This document shows, piece by piece, positions 38,256-48,854 of a stretch of DNA of 64,000 bases. The DNA comes from Streptomyces atratus. Its GTDB lineage: Bacteria; Actinomycetota; Actinomycetes; Streptomycetales; Streptomycetaceae. The stretch is from NCBI RefSeq assembly GCF_900119365.1, contig NZ_FPJO01000007.1:62001-126000 (forward strand), written 5' to 3'. Each line of letters opens with the position of its first letter. The stretch's first letter is position 1. The position numbers and the translations under genes are program-made. The notes below the pieces were generated by a model. The model was given only the letters and a program-made list of their open reading frames with translations. It was not told the origin of the DNA and did no database searches.

Positions 38256-38303
38256 GGGCCTGTCGTCGAACCGTGCGGCAGACGGCAGTTCGACGACAGG
38301 CCC
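38256..38303 (-). terminator. Hairpin 2 of a triple array
   Basis: Perfect 16-bp arms GGGCCTGTCGTCGAAC / GTTCGACGACAGGCCC with a 16 nt loop that itself holds a CCGT/ACGG stem. Confidence 0.85.
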
Positions 38304-38312
38304 CAGGGCGGA

Positions 38313-38346
38313 CCGCCCCGCCGTACGGAGCGTACGACGGGGCGGG
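38313..38346 (-). terminator. Hairpin 3 of a triple array, terminator of LolA-like gene
   Basis: 15-bp arms CCGCCCCGCCGTACG / CGTACGACGGGGCGG with one mismatch and a 3 nt loop, 33 bp after the LolA-like stop. Confidence 0.85.
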
Positions 38347-38379
38347 TGAGCGGTGCGGGAAGCGCGGCGCGCCCCGGCG

Positions 38380-39630
38380 TCAGGAGGCGTTGTTCGCCGC
38401 CCGGACCAGCGCGTCCTTGGTTACCGCGCCGACGTACACCTTGCCGTCGTCCGTCATCAGGGCGTTGACCAGGCGGGTCTTGAAGACCGTGCCCGAGCCG
38501 AACTTGCCGGTGACCTTGTCGCCCAGCGCGTCCAGGAACTGCTGGGCCTCGGCCGGGACGTCGCCCGACTCCTTGGAGGGGAGGCCGGTGCCGCCCGGGG
38601 TCGTGATCTCGGCGATGGCGTTCCAGCCCTCGCCGATGACCTTGGTGTCCTTGGCATCCTGGCCCCCGGCGCCCAGCTCCTCGGCGCCCGGGATCAGGCC
38701 GTCGAGGCTCTTGTCGGCCTTGTGCTGCGCCTTCGCGTCGTCGGCCTCGGTCACCTCGGTGCCCTTGGGCGGGGTGAACGTGAACGAGGAGGCGTCCGGC
38801 TTCGAGAAGTCGACCCTGGTGAAGCCGGCGTCGACGACGGCCTTGCCGCCGCTGCTCGCAAGCAGCGTGAACTTCAGCGGCACGCCGTTCTCCGCGTCGA
38901 CCGCGACCGTGACCGAACCGATCGTGGAGCCGCTCTGCTTCGGCTTGACGACCAGCTTGTACGCGTCGCGTCCGGCGACCTGCGCGGTGCCGTCGACCGT
39001 CACCGACGTGGTGGGACCGGCGGCCTTCAGCACCTGCTCGGCAAGGGCCTGCGGGGTGGTGGGCACGCCTTCGGGAACGGGGTGCCCGGACTTCTTCCCG
39101 GCGTCCTTGCCCACCCGGTCCTCGGTGGCGTGGTAGGCCTGGTCGGACTTGCTGTCGTACGCCCAGACCTGATCGCCGTTGTGGATCAGGCTGTACTCGG
39201 ACGCGTTGTCCAGGATCGACAGCCGCTGCTTGTCGGGGCCGTCGGCGGCCACCCGGAGGGTGTGCGTGCCGGAGGCCAGCTCCGTCATCCGTTCCTGCGG
39301 GTCGGCGCTCGAACCGCCCTTGCCGCCCGCGCCGCCCGGGGCGAAGGATTCGGCCAGACCGCCGAGCGACGGGATGCCGAAGTCCGTGCTGATCTTCACC
39401 GTGCCGGAGAGCTGCTCGGTGTCCGAAGCGGCGATCTTCTCGATGAGTTCCTGTGCGCTGATCTTCGGCAGATCGGGGTCGCCGGAGTTCGCGAGCGCCG
39501 GGACGAGCCCGATCGTCGCGGCCGCGACTCCCGCCACCGCGACCGGGACGATGTAGCGCGCCGCCTTGCGGCGGCCCGCGGCGGTGCCCCTGGTCCCGCC
39601 GTCGGTCCCTGCGCTGTCGTTCGGTGCCAT
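38380..39630 (-). CDS. LolA-like/DUF2092 exported protein
   Basis: A 416 aa protein with an N-terminal signal sequence or anchor (RRKAARYIVPVAVAGVAAATIGLVPALA, about residues 20-48). The extracellular domain of outer-membrane-lipoprotein-carrier (LolA-like) type, with ISAQELIEKIAASDTEQLSGTVKIS, is interrupted by Gly/Ser- and Lys-rich loops. Gram-positive members have no outer membrane to serve, and several sit beside ABC exporters as here; their role is unresolved. The ATG has GGAGG 9 bp upstream. Confidence 0.85.
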   Translation of the reverse strand: MAPNDSAGTDGGTRGTAAGRRKAARYIVPVAVAGVAAATIGLVPALANSGDPDLPKISAQELIEKIAASDTEQLSGTVKISTDFGIPSLGGLAESFAPGGAGGKGGSSADPQERMTELASGTHTLRVAADGPDKQRLSILDNASEYSLIHNGDQVWAYDSKSDQAYHATEDRVGKDAGKKSGHPVPEGVPTTPQALAEQVLKAAGPTTSVTVDGTAQVAGRDAYKLVVKPKQSGSTIGSVTVAVDAENGVPLKFTLLASSGGKAVVDAGFTRVDFSKPDASSFTFTPPKGTEVTEADDAKAQHKADKSLDGLIPGAEELGAGGQDAKDTKVIGEGWNAIAEITTPGGTGLPSKESGDVPAEAQQFLDALGDKVTGKFGSGTVFKTRLVNALMTDDGKVYVGAVTKDALVRAANNAS

Positions 39631-39847
39631 GTGTGCCCTACCTCCGTGGTCGGCGGCTTCCGTCCGGTTGCACTCGTCCACTCCGCGCCGCCATTCTCAC
39701 CCGGTTTGGTCAGGAGTGGTTGTTCTCCATCTGACCAAACCGGCGGCACGGAGGCGTCAGCCCCCGGGAGCAACTCCGCGTACCTCTTCGGTATGACACC
39801 GCGGGACCGGCCCTACCCCGTTCGTCAGGGATGCGCCACTGCGGGGC

Positions 39848-40858
39848 TCAGCCCGCGCGGTGCACCACCGCGTCGCACAGCTCCCGCAGCGCGGCCTTCG
39901 CGTAGCCCTCGGGCAGCGGCGTCAGCGCGGCGCGCGCCTCCTCCGCGTACCGGACGGTGTCCCGCCTGGCCTGCTCCAGCGCCGGGTGGGCGCGCAGCCT
40001 GCGCAGCGCCTCGGCGTGCCGGGCGTCGTCGCTGAGGTCGCCGTCGAGCAGCTCGACGAGCGCCAGGTCGTCCGGCTTCCCGTCGGCCTCCGCCTGCGCC
40101 CGCAGGTGGAGCACGGGGAGCGTGGGGATGCCCTCGCGCAGATCGGTGCCCGGGGTCTTGCCGGACTCGTGGGAGTCGGACGCGATGTCGAGCACGTCGT
40201 CGGCGAGCTGGAAGGCGACGCCGAGCCGCTCCCCGTACTGGGTGAGGATGTCCACCGTCGACTCGTCCGCGCCGGCCATCATCGCGCCGAACCGGCAGGC
40301 CACCGCGATCAGCGAGCCGGTCTTGCCGCGCATCACTTCGAGGTAGTGCTCGACCGGGTCGCGGCCGTCGCCCGGCCCCGCGGTCTCCAGGATCTGGCCG
40401 GTGACCAGCCGCTCGAACGCCTCCGCCTGGATGCGTACGGCCTCCGGACCGAGGTCGGCCAGTATGTGCGAGGCGCGGGCGAAGAGGAAGTCGCCGGTCA
40501 GCACGGCCACCGAGTTGCCCCAGCGGCTGTTGGCGCTGTCCACGCCGCGGCGCACGTCCGCCTCGTCCATCACGTCGTCGTGGTAGAGCGTCGCGAGGTG
40601 CGTCAGCTCGACGACGACGGCCGCGGGCACCACGCCAGGCGCGTCCGGGTCGCCGAACTGGGCGGCCAGCATCGCCAGCAGCGGCCGGAAGCGCTTGCCC
40701 CCGGCGCGTACGAGGTGCTGCGCGGCCTCCGTGATGAAGGGCACGCCGCTCTTGGTGGCATCGAGCAGCCCGGACTCGACAGCAGCCAACCCGGCCTGGA
40801 CATCGGCCTCAAGTGCCTGGTCCCGCACGCTCAGCCCGAACGGCCCGACGACGGTCAC
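39848..40858 (-). CDS. Trans-polyprenyl diphosphate synthase
   Basis: A 336 aa all-helical prenyltransferase that elongates isoprenyl diphosphates. The first aspartate-rich motif is LYHDDVMDEAD (about residues 83-93), the second is QLADDVLDIASD, and GGKRFRPLLAMLAA opens the family block. In actinomycetes enzymes of this type make the menaquinone side chain, which fits its position between two complex I operons; chain length cannot be read directly. GTG start with AGGAGA about 7 bp upstream. Confidence 0.92.
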   Translation of the reverse strand: MTVVGPFGLSVRDQALEADVQAGLAAVESGLLDATKSGVPFITEAAQHLVRAGGKRFRPLLAMLAAQFGDPDAPGVVPAAVVVELTHLATLYHDDVMDEADVRRGVDSANSRWGNSVAVLTGDFLFARASHILADLGPEAVRIQAEAFERLVTGQILETAGPGDGRDPVEHYLEVMRGKTGSLIAVACRFGAMMAGADESTVDILTQYGERLGVAFQLADDVLDIASDSHESGKTPGTDLREGIPTLPVLHLRAQAEADGKPDDLALVELLDGDLSDDARHAEALRRLRAHPALEQARRDTVRYAEEARAALTPLPEGYAKAALRELCDAVVHRAG

Positions 40859-41001
40859 GAGGGGATCTCCTGTCTGCTGACGATCACACGGAATGTCGAT
40901 GTGTCGCTGTCATCACTCAACTCAGCGTATCCGGTCCCCTTTGGATCACCATGGGCGCCTTCCCGCCACCGGCGGTATGTTCGGGATCAGCTCATACGAT
41001 C

Positions 41002-41017
41002 AGGAGTTCTCCCTTTG
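41002..41017 (+). promoter_or_regulatory. Shine-Dalgarno and TTG start of POT transporter
   Basis: AGGAG (41002-41006) lies 8 bp before TTG (41015-41017), with no ATG or GTG in frame nearby at the family N-terminus, so the TTG is taken as the start. Confidence 0.75.
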
Positions 41018-42514
41018 TCCCACACGGCCACCGACACCGAACCGAGTCAGCCGCCCCCCGAAGACGACCATGCCTTTTTCGGCCAGCCACGAGGGCTGAT
41101 GACCCTGTCCGGCCTGGAGGTCTGGGAACGGTTCTCGTTCCTGGGCATGCAGGCGATCCTGGTCCTCTACTTCGCCGACACCGTCGCCCACGGCGGCATG
41201 GGCATGGAGGCGGGCACCGCGGCCTCCGTCTCGGCCGCCTACGGCACCCTCGTCTACCTGGTCTCCGTCGCCGGCGGCTGGCTGGCCGACCGGATCCTCG
41301 GCTCGTACCGCGCCGTCCTGTACGGCGGAATCCTCATCGCCTGCGGGCATTACGCCATGGCGGTGCCCACCGACACCATGACATGGGTCGGCCTCGGCCT
41401 GATCAGCGCCGGGACCGGTCTGCTCAAGCCCAATGTGGCGACCATGGTCGGCAAGCTCTACCGCACCGCCGACGAGCGCCGCGACGCCGGCTTCGCCCTC
41501 TACTACATGGGCATCAACATCGGGGCGTTCCTCGGCCCTCTGGTCACCGGCTGGCTCGGGGACCACGCGAGCTGGCACTGGGGTTTCTCGGCCGCCGCCC
41601 TCGGCATGACGCTCGGTCTGATCCAGTACGTGCTGGGCCGGCGTCACCTGGCCGGGCGAAAGCACAGCGCCGAATTCGCGCTGGCACCGGCACCCATGCG
41701 CCGCGCCATTCGGCTGATCGTGGCCGGCGTCGTCGTGGTCGCCGCCGTCGCCACCGCGCTCGCCCTGGCCGGCTGGCTGACCATGGACCGCTTCGTCGAC
41801 CTGCTCACCCTGATCTCGGTGATCGCCCCGGTCGTCTACTTCGTGGTGATGTTCCGCAGCCCCCGGGTCACCCCGGAGGAACGCGGCAGGCTGCGCCCGT
41901 ACGTGGTGCTGTTCCTGGCCTCCGTGGTCTTCAACTTCATCCTGTTCCAGGCGTACTCGACGATGATGCTGCTCGCGTCGACCAACGCCCGTACCGAGAT
42001 CTTCGGCTTCCACTTCCCGGCGAGCTGGTACGCCTCCGCACTCGGCGCCTTCGAGGTCGCGCTCGCCCCGGTGGTCGCCACCGTCTGGGCCCGGATGGGG
42101 CCGCGCCAGCCGCATGCCTCCAACAAGATCGCGATCGGGGTGATCCTCGGCGGGCTGTCCTTCCTGCTGATGGTGCTGCCGACCTCCGGTCACTCCGGCG
42201 ACACCTACAAGATGGCCGCCTGGTGGATCGTCGGCTCGTACCTGCTGCTCGGCCTCGGCGACATCCTGCTGGAGACCTCCGGCATGTCCGCGACCACCAA
42301 GCTGGCCCCCAAGGCGTTCGCCAGCCAGACGATGGCGCTCTGGTTCCTCTCACTGGCCCTCGCCAACGGCATCCAGGCACAGGTCGTGAAGCTGTACGGC
42401 GAGGTCTCCAACCCCGCCTACTTCGGTGTCAATGGCGCGATCGCGGTGGTGGCCGGTGTGGCCGTGATCGCCGCCGCACCCTGGCTCAAACGCACCATGC
42501 ACCCCGTCCACTGA
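41015..42514 (+). CDS. POT (PTR2) family di-/tripeptide:proton symporter
   Basis: A 499 aa, 14-helix proton-coupled oligopeptide transporter. The ExxER proton-coupling motif is E-V-W-E-R in LSGLEVWERFSFLGMQAIL, and the PTR2 signature is visible in YRTADERRDAGFALYYMGINIGAFLGPLVTGWLG. Such proteins import di- and tripeptides. It starts at a TTG codon with a good ribosome binding site; the next in-frame ATG would cut into the first helix. The CocE/NonD hydrolase gene begins nine bases after its stop, suggesting a peptide-uptake and hydrolysis unit. Confidence 0.92.
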   Translation: MSHTATDTEPSQPPPEDDHAFFGQPRGLMTLSGLEVWERFSFLGMQAILVLYFADTVAHGGMGMEAGTAASVSAAYGTLVYLVSVAGGWLADRILGSYRAVLYGGILIACGHYAMAVPTDTMTWVGLGLISAGTGLLKPNVATMVGKLYRTADERRDAGFALYYMGINIGAFLGPLVTGWLGDHASWHWGFSAAALGMTLGLIQYVLGRRHLAGRKHSAEFALAPAPMRRAIRLIVAGVVVVAAVATALALAGWLTMDRFVDLLTLISVIAPVVYFVVMFRSPRVTPEERGRLRPYVVLFLASVVFNFILFQAYSTMMLLASTNARTEIFGFHFPASWYASALGAFEVALAPVVATVWARMGPRQPHASNKIAIGVILGGLSFLLMVLPTSGHSGDTYKMAAWWIVGSYLLLGLGDILLETSGMSATTKLAPKAFASQTMALWFLSLALANGIQAQVVKLYGEVSNPAYFGVNGAIAVVAGVAVIAAAPWLKRTMHPVH

Positions 42515-42523
42515 GGTACCGCC

Positions 42524-44518
42524 ATGCACATCCGCACCACGTTCCCGTACGAGACCACCCATGAGGACGTCCGCATCCCGCTGCCGGACGGCACCCGGCT
42601 CTACGCCCGGATCTGGCGGCCCGTCACCGACGAACCGGTGCCCGCGCTGCTCGAATACCTGCCCTACCGGCTGAGCGACTGGACGGCGCCGCGGGACTGG
42701 CAGCGCCACCCCTGGTACGCGGGCCACGGCTACGCCTCCGTCCGGGTGGATGTGCGCGGACACGGCAACAGCGAGGGCCTGCCGGGCGACGAGTACGACG
42801 CGACGGAGCTGGCCGACGGCGTCGCCGTCATCCACTGGCTGGCCCAGCAGCCGTGGTGCTCCGGACGGGTCGGCATGTTCGGCATCTCCTGGGGCGGCTT
42901 CAACTCGCTCCAGATCGCCGCGCTGGCCCCCGAGCCGCTGAAGGCGATCGTCACCGTCTGCTCGACCGACGACCGCTACGACAACGACGTCCACTACATG
43001 GGCGGCTCGGTCCTCGCCGTCGACATGCACGCCTGGGCGGCGACCATGCTGGCCTTCGTCTCCCGGCCGCCGGACCCGGCGCAGGTCGGCGAGGGCTGGA
43101 AGGACATGTGGCTGAAGCGGCTGGAGGCCGTCGATCCGTTCATCCACACCTGGCTGGCGCACCAGACCCGCGACGACTACTGGAAGCACGGCAGCGTCTG
43201 CGAGGACTACTCCGCGATCCGGGCGAAGGTCCTCGCGGTGGGCGGCTGGCACGACCCGTACCGCGACACCGTCCTGCGGCTCGTCGAGCACATCGATCCG
43301 GACCGGGTCCGCGGCCTGATCGGTCCGTGGTCGCACCAGTACCCGGACCGCGGGCTGCCGCCGGGGCCGTCGATCGGCTTCCTCCAGGAGACGCTGCGCT
43401 GGTGGGACCAGCACCTGAAGGACAAGGACACCGGCGTCATGTCCGAGCCGCTGCTGCGGTCCTGGATCAGCGAGTCGCACCGCCCCGCCACGGTGTACGA
43501 GACGCTGTCGGGCCGCTGGGCCGGCGAGCACAGCTGGCCGTCCCCGAACATCGAGCCGGTCGCGTACGCCCTCCGCGGCGGCCCGCAGATCGTCGACTCG
43601 CCGCAGCAGACGGGGCTGGACGCCGGGCGCTTCTTCCCGTTCGGCAACGACGCCGACCTGCCGCCCGACCAGCGCGACGAGGACGCCAAGTCGGTCTGCT
43701 TCGAATTCCCGGTCAAGGACGCCCCGATCGAGATCCTCGGCCGCCCCCGGGTGAAGCTGCGGATCCGGATGGACGTGCCGCGCGGCCAGGCGATCGCCCG
43801 GCTCTGCGACGTCGCGCCGGACGGCTCCTCCACGCTGGTCACCCGGGGCGCGCTCAACCTCTCCGCCCGGGGCGGCCGCGACCGCGCGGACGACTGGCCG
43901 GTGGGCGGCACCGAGGACGTGACGTTCGAGCTGAACGGCATCGGGCACACCTTCCCGCCCGGCCACCGGATCAGGCTCGCGGTCTCCTCCTCGTACTGGC
44001 CGTGGATCTGGCCGCAGGCCGGGTCGGTGGGCTTCACCCTGGACGCCGACGGCAGCCTCGTCGAACTGCCGGTGCGCCGGCCCGTCGAGGAGCCCGCGAT
44101 CCGGTTCGAGGAGCCGGAGCAGTCGGAGCCGCTCGGCGTGGTCTACCCGGTGACGCTCGACGAACAGCGCCCGGAGCGGCTGGTGGTCCGCGATGTCGCC
44201 AAGGGCGAATGGCGGCTGGAGGTCGACCCGCGCTACGGCGGCACCCGGGTCTACCCGGACGGCCTGGAGTTCACCGAGGACGCCCTGGAGACGTACACGG
44301 TCCAGGAGAACGACCCGCTCTCCGCACGCACCCGCTCCGACTGGGCGATCCGGCTGCACCGCCCGGAGCTGGCGTGGGACGTACGGATCGAGACGCGCTC
44401 CGAGATCAGTGCGGACGACAGCGACTTCATCACCTCCAACGAGGTGGTCTGCAAGGAGGGCGGCGAGGTCGTCTTCCACCGCACCTGGGAGAAGCGGATC
44501 CCGCGCACGGCGGGCTGA
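42524..44518 (+). CDS. CocE/NonD family serine hydrolase
   Basis: A 664 aa alpha/beta hydrolase of the X-Pro dipeptidyl peptidase S15/CocE family. The nucleophile is in GISWGGFNS, the acid is probably Asp in VGGWHDPYRDTV and the His is in GPWSHQYPDRG. A C-terminal jelly-roll PepX_C domain follows from about residue 370 (VCFEFPVKDAPIEILGRPRVKLR). Members cleave esters, beta-lactams or proline peptides. It is coupled to a peptide transporter, which favours a peptidase or amidase role. A terminator follows. Confidence 0.9.
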   Translation: MHIRTTFPYETTHEDVRIPLPDGTRLYARIWRPVTDEPVPALLEYLPYRLSDWTAPRDWQRHPWYAGHGYASVRVDVRGHGNSEGLPGDEYDATELADGVAVIHWLAQQPWCSGRVGMFGISWGGFNSLQIAALAPEPLKAIVTVCSTDDRYDNDVHYMGGSVLAVDMHAWAATMLAFVSRPPDPAQVGEGWKDMWLKRLEAVDPFIHTWLAHQTRDDYWKHGSVCEDYSAIRAKVLAVGGWHDPYRDTVLRLVEHIDPDRVRGLIGPWSHQYPDRGLPPGPSIGFLQETLRWWDQHLKDKDTGVMSEPLLRSWISESHRPATVYETLSGRWAGEHSWPSPNIEPVAYALRGGPQIVDSPQQTGLDAGRFFPFGNDADLPPDQRDEDAKSVCFEFPVKDAPIEILGRPRVKLRIRMDVPRGQAIARLCDVAPDGSSTLVTRGALNLSARGGRDRADDWPVGGTEDVTFELNGIGHTFPPGHRIRLAVSSSYWPWIWPQAGSVGFTLDADGSLVELPVRRPVEEPAIRFEEPEQSEPLGVVYPVTLDEQRPERLVVRDVAKGEWRLEVDPRYGGTRVYPDGLEFTEDALETYTVQENDPLSARTRSDWAIRLHRPELAWDVRIETRSEISADDSDFITSNEVVCKEGGEVVFHRTWEKRIPRTAG

Positions 44519-44528
44519 ACGGAACCCA

Positions 44529-44560
44529 CCGCCGTGCCCCGCACACCCGGGGCACGGCGG
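44529..44560 (+). terminator. Hairpin terminator after CocE-like gene
   Basis: Arms CCGCCGTGCCCC / GGGGCACGGCGG (12-13 bp, perfect) around a loop of about 6-8 nt, 10 bp after the stop. Confidence 0.88.
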
Positions 44561-44658
44561 AACTTTCCGGGCATCAGGGGCGGTTGGGACACTCCCGCGA
44601 GGGGGCGGCGCCGACGTAACGTGTCCCCCAAGCGACCTGGAAAGCGAGGCAGCAACAC

Positions 44659-45888
44659 ATGCCCGAGCAGAGCAGCCCGCTCGATCTGGCCGAGGGCGAC
44701 CCCTTCGGTCCGCACAACCTTCCCTACGGAGTGTTCTCCACCCCCGACCACCCCGAGGACCGCCGGGTCGGCGTCCGCATCGGCAACCACGTACTGGACG
44801 CCGGAGCCGCGGCACACGCGCTCGGCTCCCCCTACGCGCAGCTCCTCGCACAGCCGGACCTGACCGCGCTGCTCTCGGCGGGCCGCACCGCGTGGCGGGA
44901 CGTCCGGCGGGCGCTGACCGCGTGGGTGACGGTCCCGGCGCACCGCGCGGACATCGAACCGCTGCTGCACCCGGTCGGCTCCGTGACGCTCCATCTGCCG
45001 TACGCGGTCGCGGACTACGTCGACTTCTACGCGAGCGAGAACCACGCCACCAACGTCGGCAAGATCTTCCGGCCCGACGCCGAGGCGCTGACGCCCAACT
45101 GGAAGCACCTTCCGATCGGCTACCACGGCCGGTCCGGCACCGTCGTCGTCTCGGGCACGGACGTGGTGCGCCCGTCCGGCCAGCGCAAGGCGCCGACCGA
45201 CGCGGCCCCGGTCTTCGGCCCCTCCGTCAAGCTGGACATCGAGGCCGAGGTCGGCTTCGTCGTCGGCGTGGGCTCCGAGCAGGGCCGCCCGGTCCCGCTC
45301 GGCGGCTTCCGCGACCACGTCTTCGGGCTCTGCCTGCTCAACGACTGGTCGGCGCGGGACATCCAGGCCTGGGAGTACGTCCCGCTCGGCCCGTTCCTCG
45401 GCAAGTCCTTCGCCACCTCCGTATCGGCCTGGGTGACACCGCTGGAGGCCCTGGAGTCGGCCCGCATCGCTCCCCCGGCCCGCGACTTCCCGCTGCTCCC
45501 CTATCTGGAGGACGCCGGCGAGGAGGAGGCCGGCGGCCTCGACCTGCGAATCTCCGTCGCGATCAACGGCCAGGTGGTCGCCGAGCCGCCGTTCGCCACG
45601 ATGTACTGGACGGCGGCCCAGATGCTGGCCCAGATGACGGTGAACGGCGCGTCGCTGCGCACCGGCGATCTGTACGGCTCCGGCACGGTCAGCGGCGCCG
45701 AGCCCGGCCAGCGCGGCTCTCTCCTGGAGCTGACCTGGAACGGCCGCGACCCGCTGGACCTCCCGGACGGCAAGCGCGCCTTCCTGGAGGACGGCGACAC
45801 GGTGACGATGACCGCCTGGGCCCCGGGCCCGGACGGCACCCGGGTGGGACTCGGCGAGGTCACCGGGCGGATCGTGCCCGCTGCATGA
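44659..45888 (+). CDS. fahA: Fumarylacetoacetase
   Basis: A 409 aa enzyme for the last step of tyrosine/homogentisate degradation, splitting 4-fumarylacetoacetate into fumarate and acetoacetate. The N-terminal SH3-like domain begins PFGPHNLPYGVFS; the catalytic domain has VDFYASENHATNVGKIFRP, YHGRSGTVV, AEVGFVVG and LLNDWSARDIQAWEYVPLGPF, which carry the metal-binding acidic residues. Its stop overlaps the start of a GPP34 gene remnant (ATGA). No other tyrosine-degradation gene is adjacent. Confidence 0.94.
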   Translation: MPEQSSPLDLAEGDPFGPHNLPYGVFSTPDHPEDRRVGVRIGNHVLDAGAAAHALGSPYAQLLAQPDLTALLSAGRTAWRDVRRALTAWVTVPAHRADIEPLLHPVGSVTLHLPYAVADYVDFYASENHATNVGKIFRPDAEALTPNWKHLPIGYHGRSGTVVVSGTDVVRPSGQRKAPTDAAPVFGPSVKLDIEAEVGFVVGVGSEQGRPVPLGGFRDHVFGLCLLNDWSARDIQAWEYVPLGPFLGKSFATSVSAWVTPLEALESARIAPPARDFPLLPYLEDAGEEEAGGLDLRISVAINGQVVAEPPFATMYWTAAQMLAQMTVNGASLRTGDLYGSGTVSGAEPGQRGSLLELTWNGRDPLDLPDGKRAFLEDGDTVTMTAWAPGPDGTRVGLGEVTGRIVPAA

Positions 45889-46010
45889 CCCCGCCCGCCC
45901 CGGAGCTCACGCTCCCCGAGGAGCTGCTGCTGCTCGCGCTGGACCCGCTGCGCGGCAAGCCGTACTGCTCCGGGGCGACCCTGGAGCCCCCTGGTCAGCG
46001 GTGTGCGGGG
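45885..46010 (+). pseudogene. 5' remnant of GPP34 (GOLPH3-like) family gene
   Basis: From ATG 45885, which overlaps the fahA stop, the first 35 or so codons read LTLPEELLLLALDPLRGKPYCSGATLE, the N-terminus of actinobacterial GPP34 proteins. After that the homology is lost; the rest of the roughly 200-residue domain is missing. The frame stays open and by chance is in register with the Uma2 gene, so the fragment could be mistaken for an N-terminal extension of it. Confidence 0.65.
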
Positions 46011-46094
46011 CGTTCACACGTTCGGGGGAGCCATGTCCCGTTCCCGGCGGATACGCTGGAAGGTCCCGCGAGACTCTGCGTCATGGGAGCACTG

Positions 46095-46703
46095 ATGAGC
46101 GTCGAACCCGAGGCCCCCGAGCCGCGGTGGGCGGTTCCGCCCGTGGGCGGCTGGACCGCCGATGACCTGGACACACTCCCGAATCTGCCTCCGCACACGG
46201 AGCTGATCGACGGGAGCCTTGTTTTCGTGAGTCCGCAGACCCTCTTCCACTCGCGGGCGGTCAGCTTTTTCGAATGGCAGCTGCAGTCGCTGGTGCCACA
46301 GGATCTTGAAGTCGTGCGCGAGTTCACCATCGACATCGACCGCTACAACCGGCCCGAACCCGATGTGATCGTCGTGGACGGCGAGATCATCCAGGATCCG
46401 AGCCAGACCCGCTTCCCCGCCAGGTCCGTACAGCTGGCCATCGAGGTCGTTTCCCCGGAATCCCTGACCCGGGACCGGGAGACCAAGCCCGTGAAGTACG
46501 CGCGGGCGAAGATCCCGCACTACTGGCGGGTGGAGAATCACGACGGCCGGGCCGTGGTCTACGTCTTCGAGCTGGAGCCGTCGACCGGGGCCTACACCTC
46601 CACCGGGATCTTCCACGACCGGATGAAGGTCTCCGTCCCCTTCCCGGCCGATCTCGACCTCACCGCGATCACCCCGCGCCGCCGGGCGGCGGACCCGCAG
46701 TAG
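46095..46703 (+). CDS. Uma2 family protein (PD-(D/E)xK nuclease fold)
   Basis: A 202 aa Uma2/DUF820 protein. The restriction-endonuclease-like core is visible: LPPHTELIDGSLVFVSP, RPEPDVIVVDGEI (catalytic-site Asp), VQLAIEVVSPESLTRDRETKPVKYARAKIPHYWRVE (Glu and the later basic residues). The family is abundant in cyanobacteria and actinomycetes, and its biological role is unknown. ATG 46095 has GGGAG 5 bp upstream; an in-frame ATG 12 bp earlier is an alternative. Confidence 0.88.
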   Translation: MSVEPEAPEPRWAVPPVGGWTADDLDTLPNLPPHTELIDGSLVFVSPQTLFHSRAVSFFEWQLQSLVPQDLEVVREFTIDIDRYNRPEPDVIVVDGEIIQDPSQTRFPARSVQLAIEVVSPESLTRDRETKPVKYARAKIPHYWRVENHDGRAVVYVFELEPSTGAYTSTGIFHDRMKVSVPFPADLDLTAITPRRRAADPQ

Positions 46704-46733
46704 GCAGGTCCGCGGCGCCGCCCGGCCCCGCGC

Positions 46734-48716
<1,983 letters not shown>

Positions 48717-48793
48717 CGCTCTGTCCCCCGGGTCCGTCCCGCGTCGTACGCGTTGCCGCCGTCCCCTGCCACGATAGGCGCCGCCTACGACAA

Positions 48794-48829
48794 CGCCGGA
48801 CGGGCTTGACTTCTCAAGCCCGTCCGGCG
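48794..48829 (-). terminator. Perfect hairpin terminator of main nuo operon
   Basis: Perfect 16-bp arms CGCCGGACGGGCTTGA / TCAAGCCCGTCCGGCG with a CTTC tetraloop, 26 bp after the nuoN stop. Confidence 0.93.
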
Positions 48830-48854
48830 GGGTCCCAGCTGCGTGGTGTGTGCG

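Noticed and set aside
45885..46703. A genuine GPP34-Uma2 fusion protein
   Set aside because: The frame is open, but GPP34 homology covers only the N-terminus and Uma2 has its own ATG with a good ribosome binding site, so two separate units are more likely.
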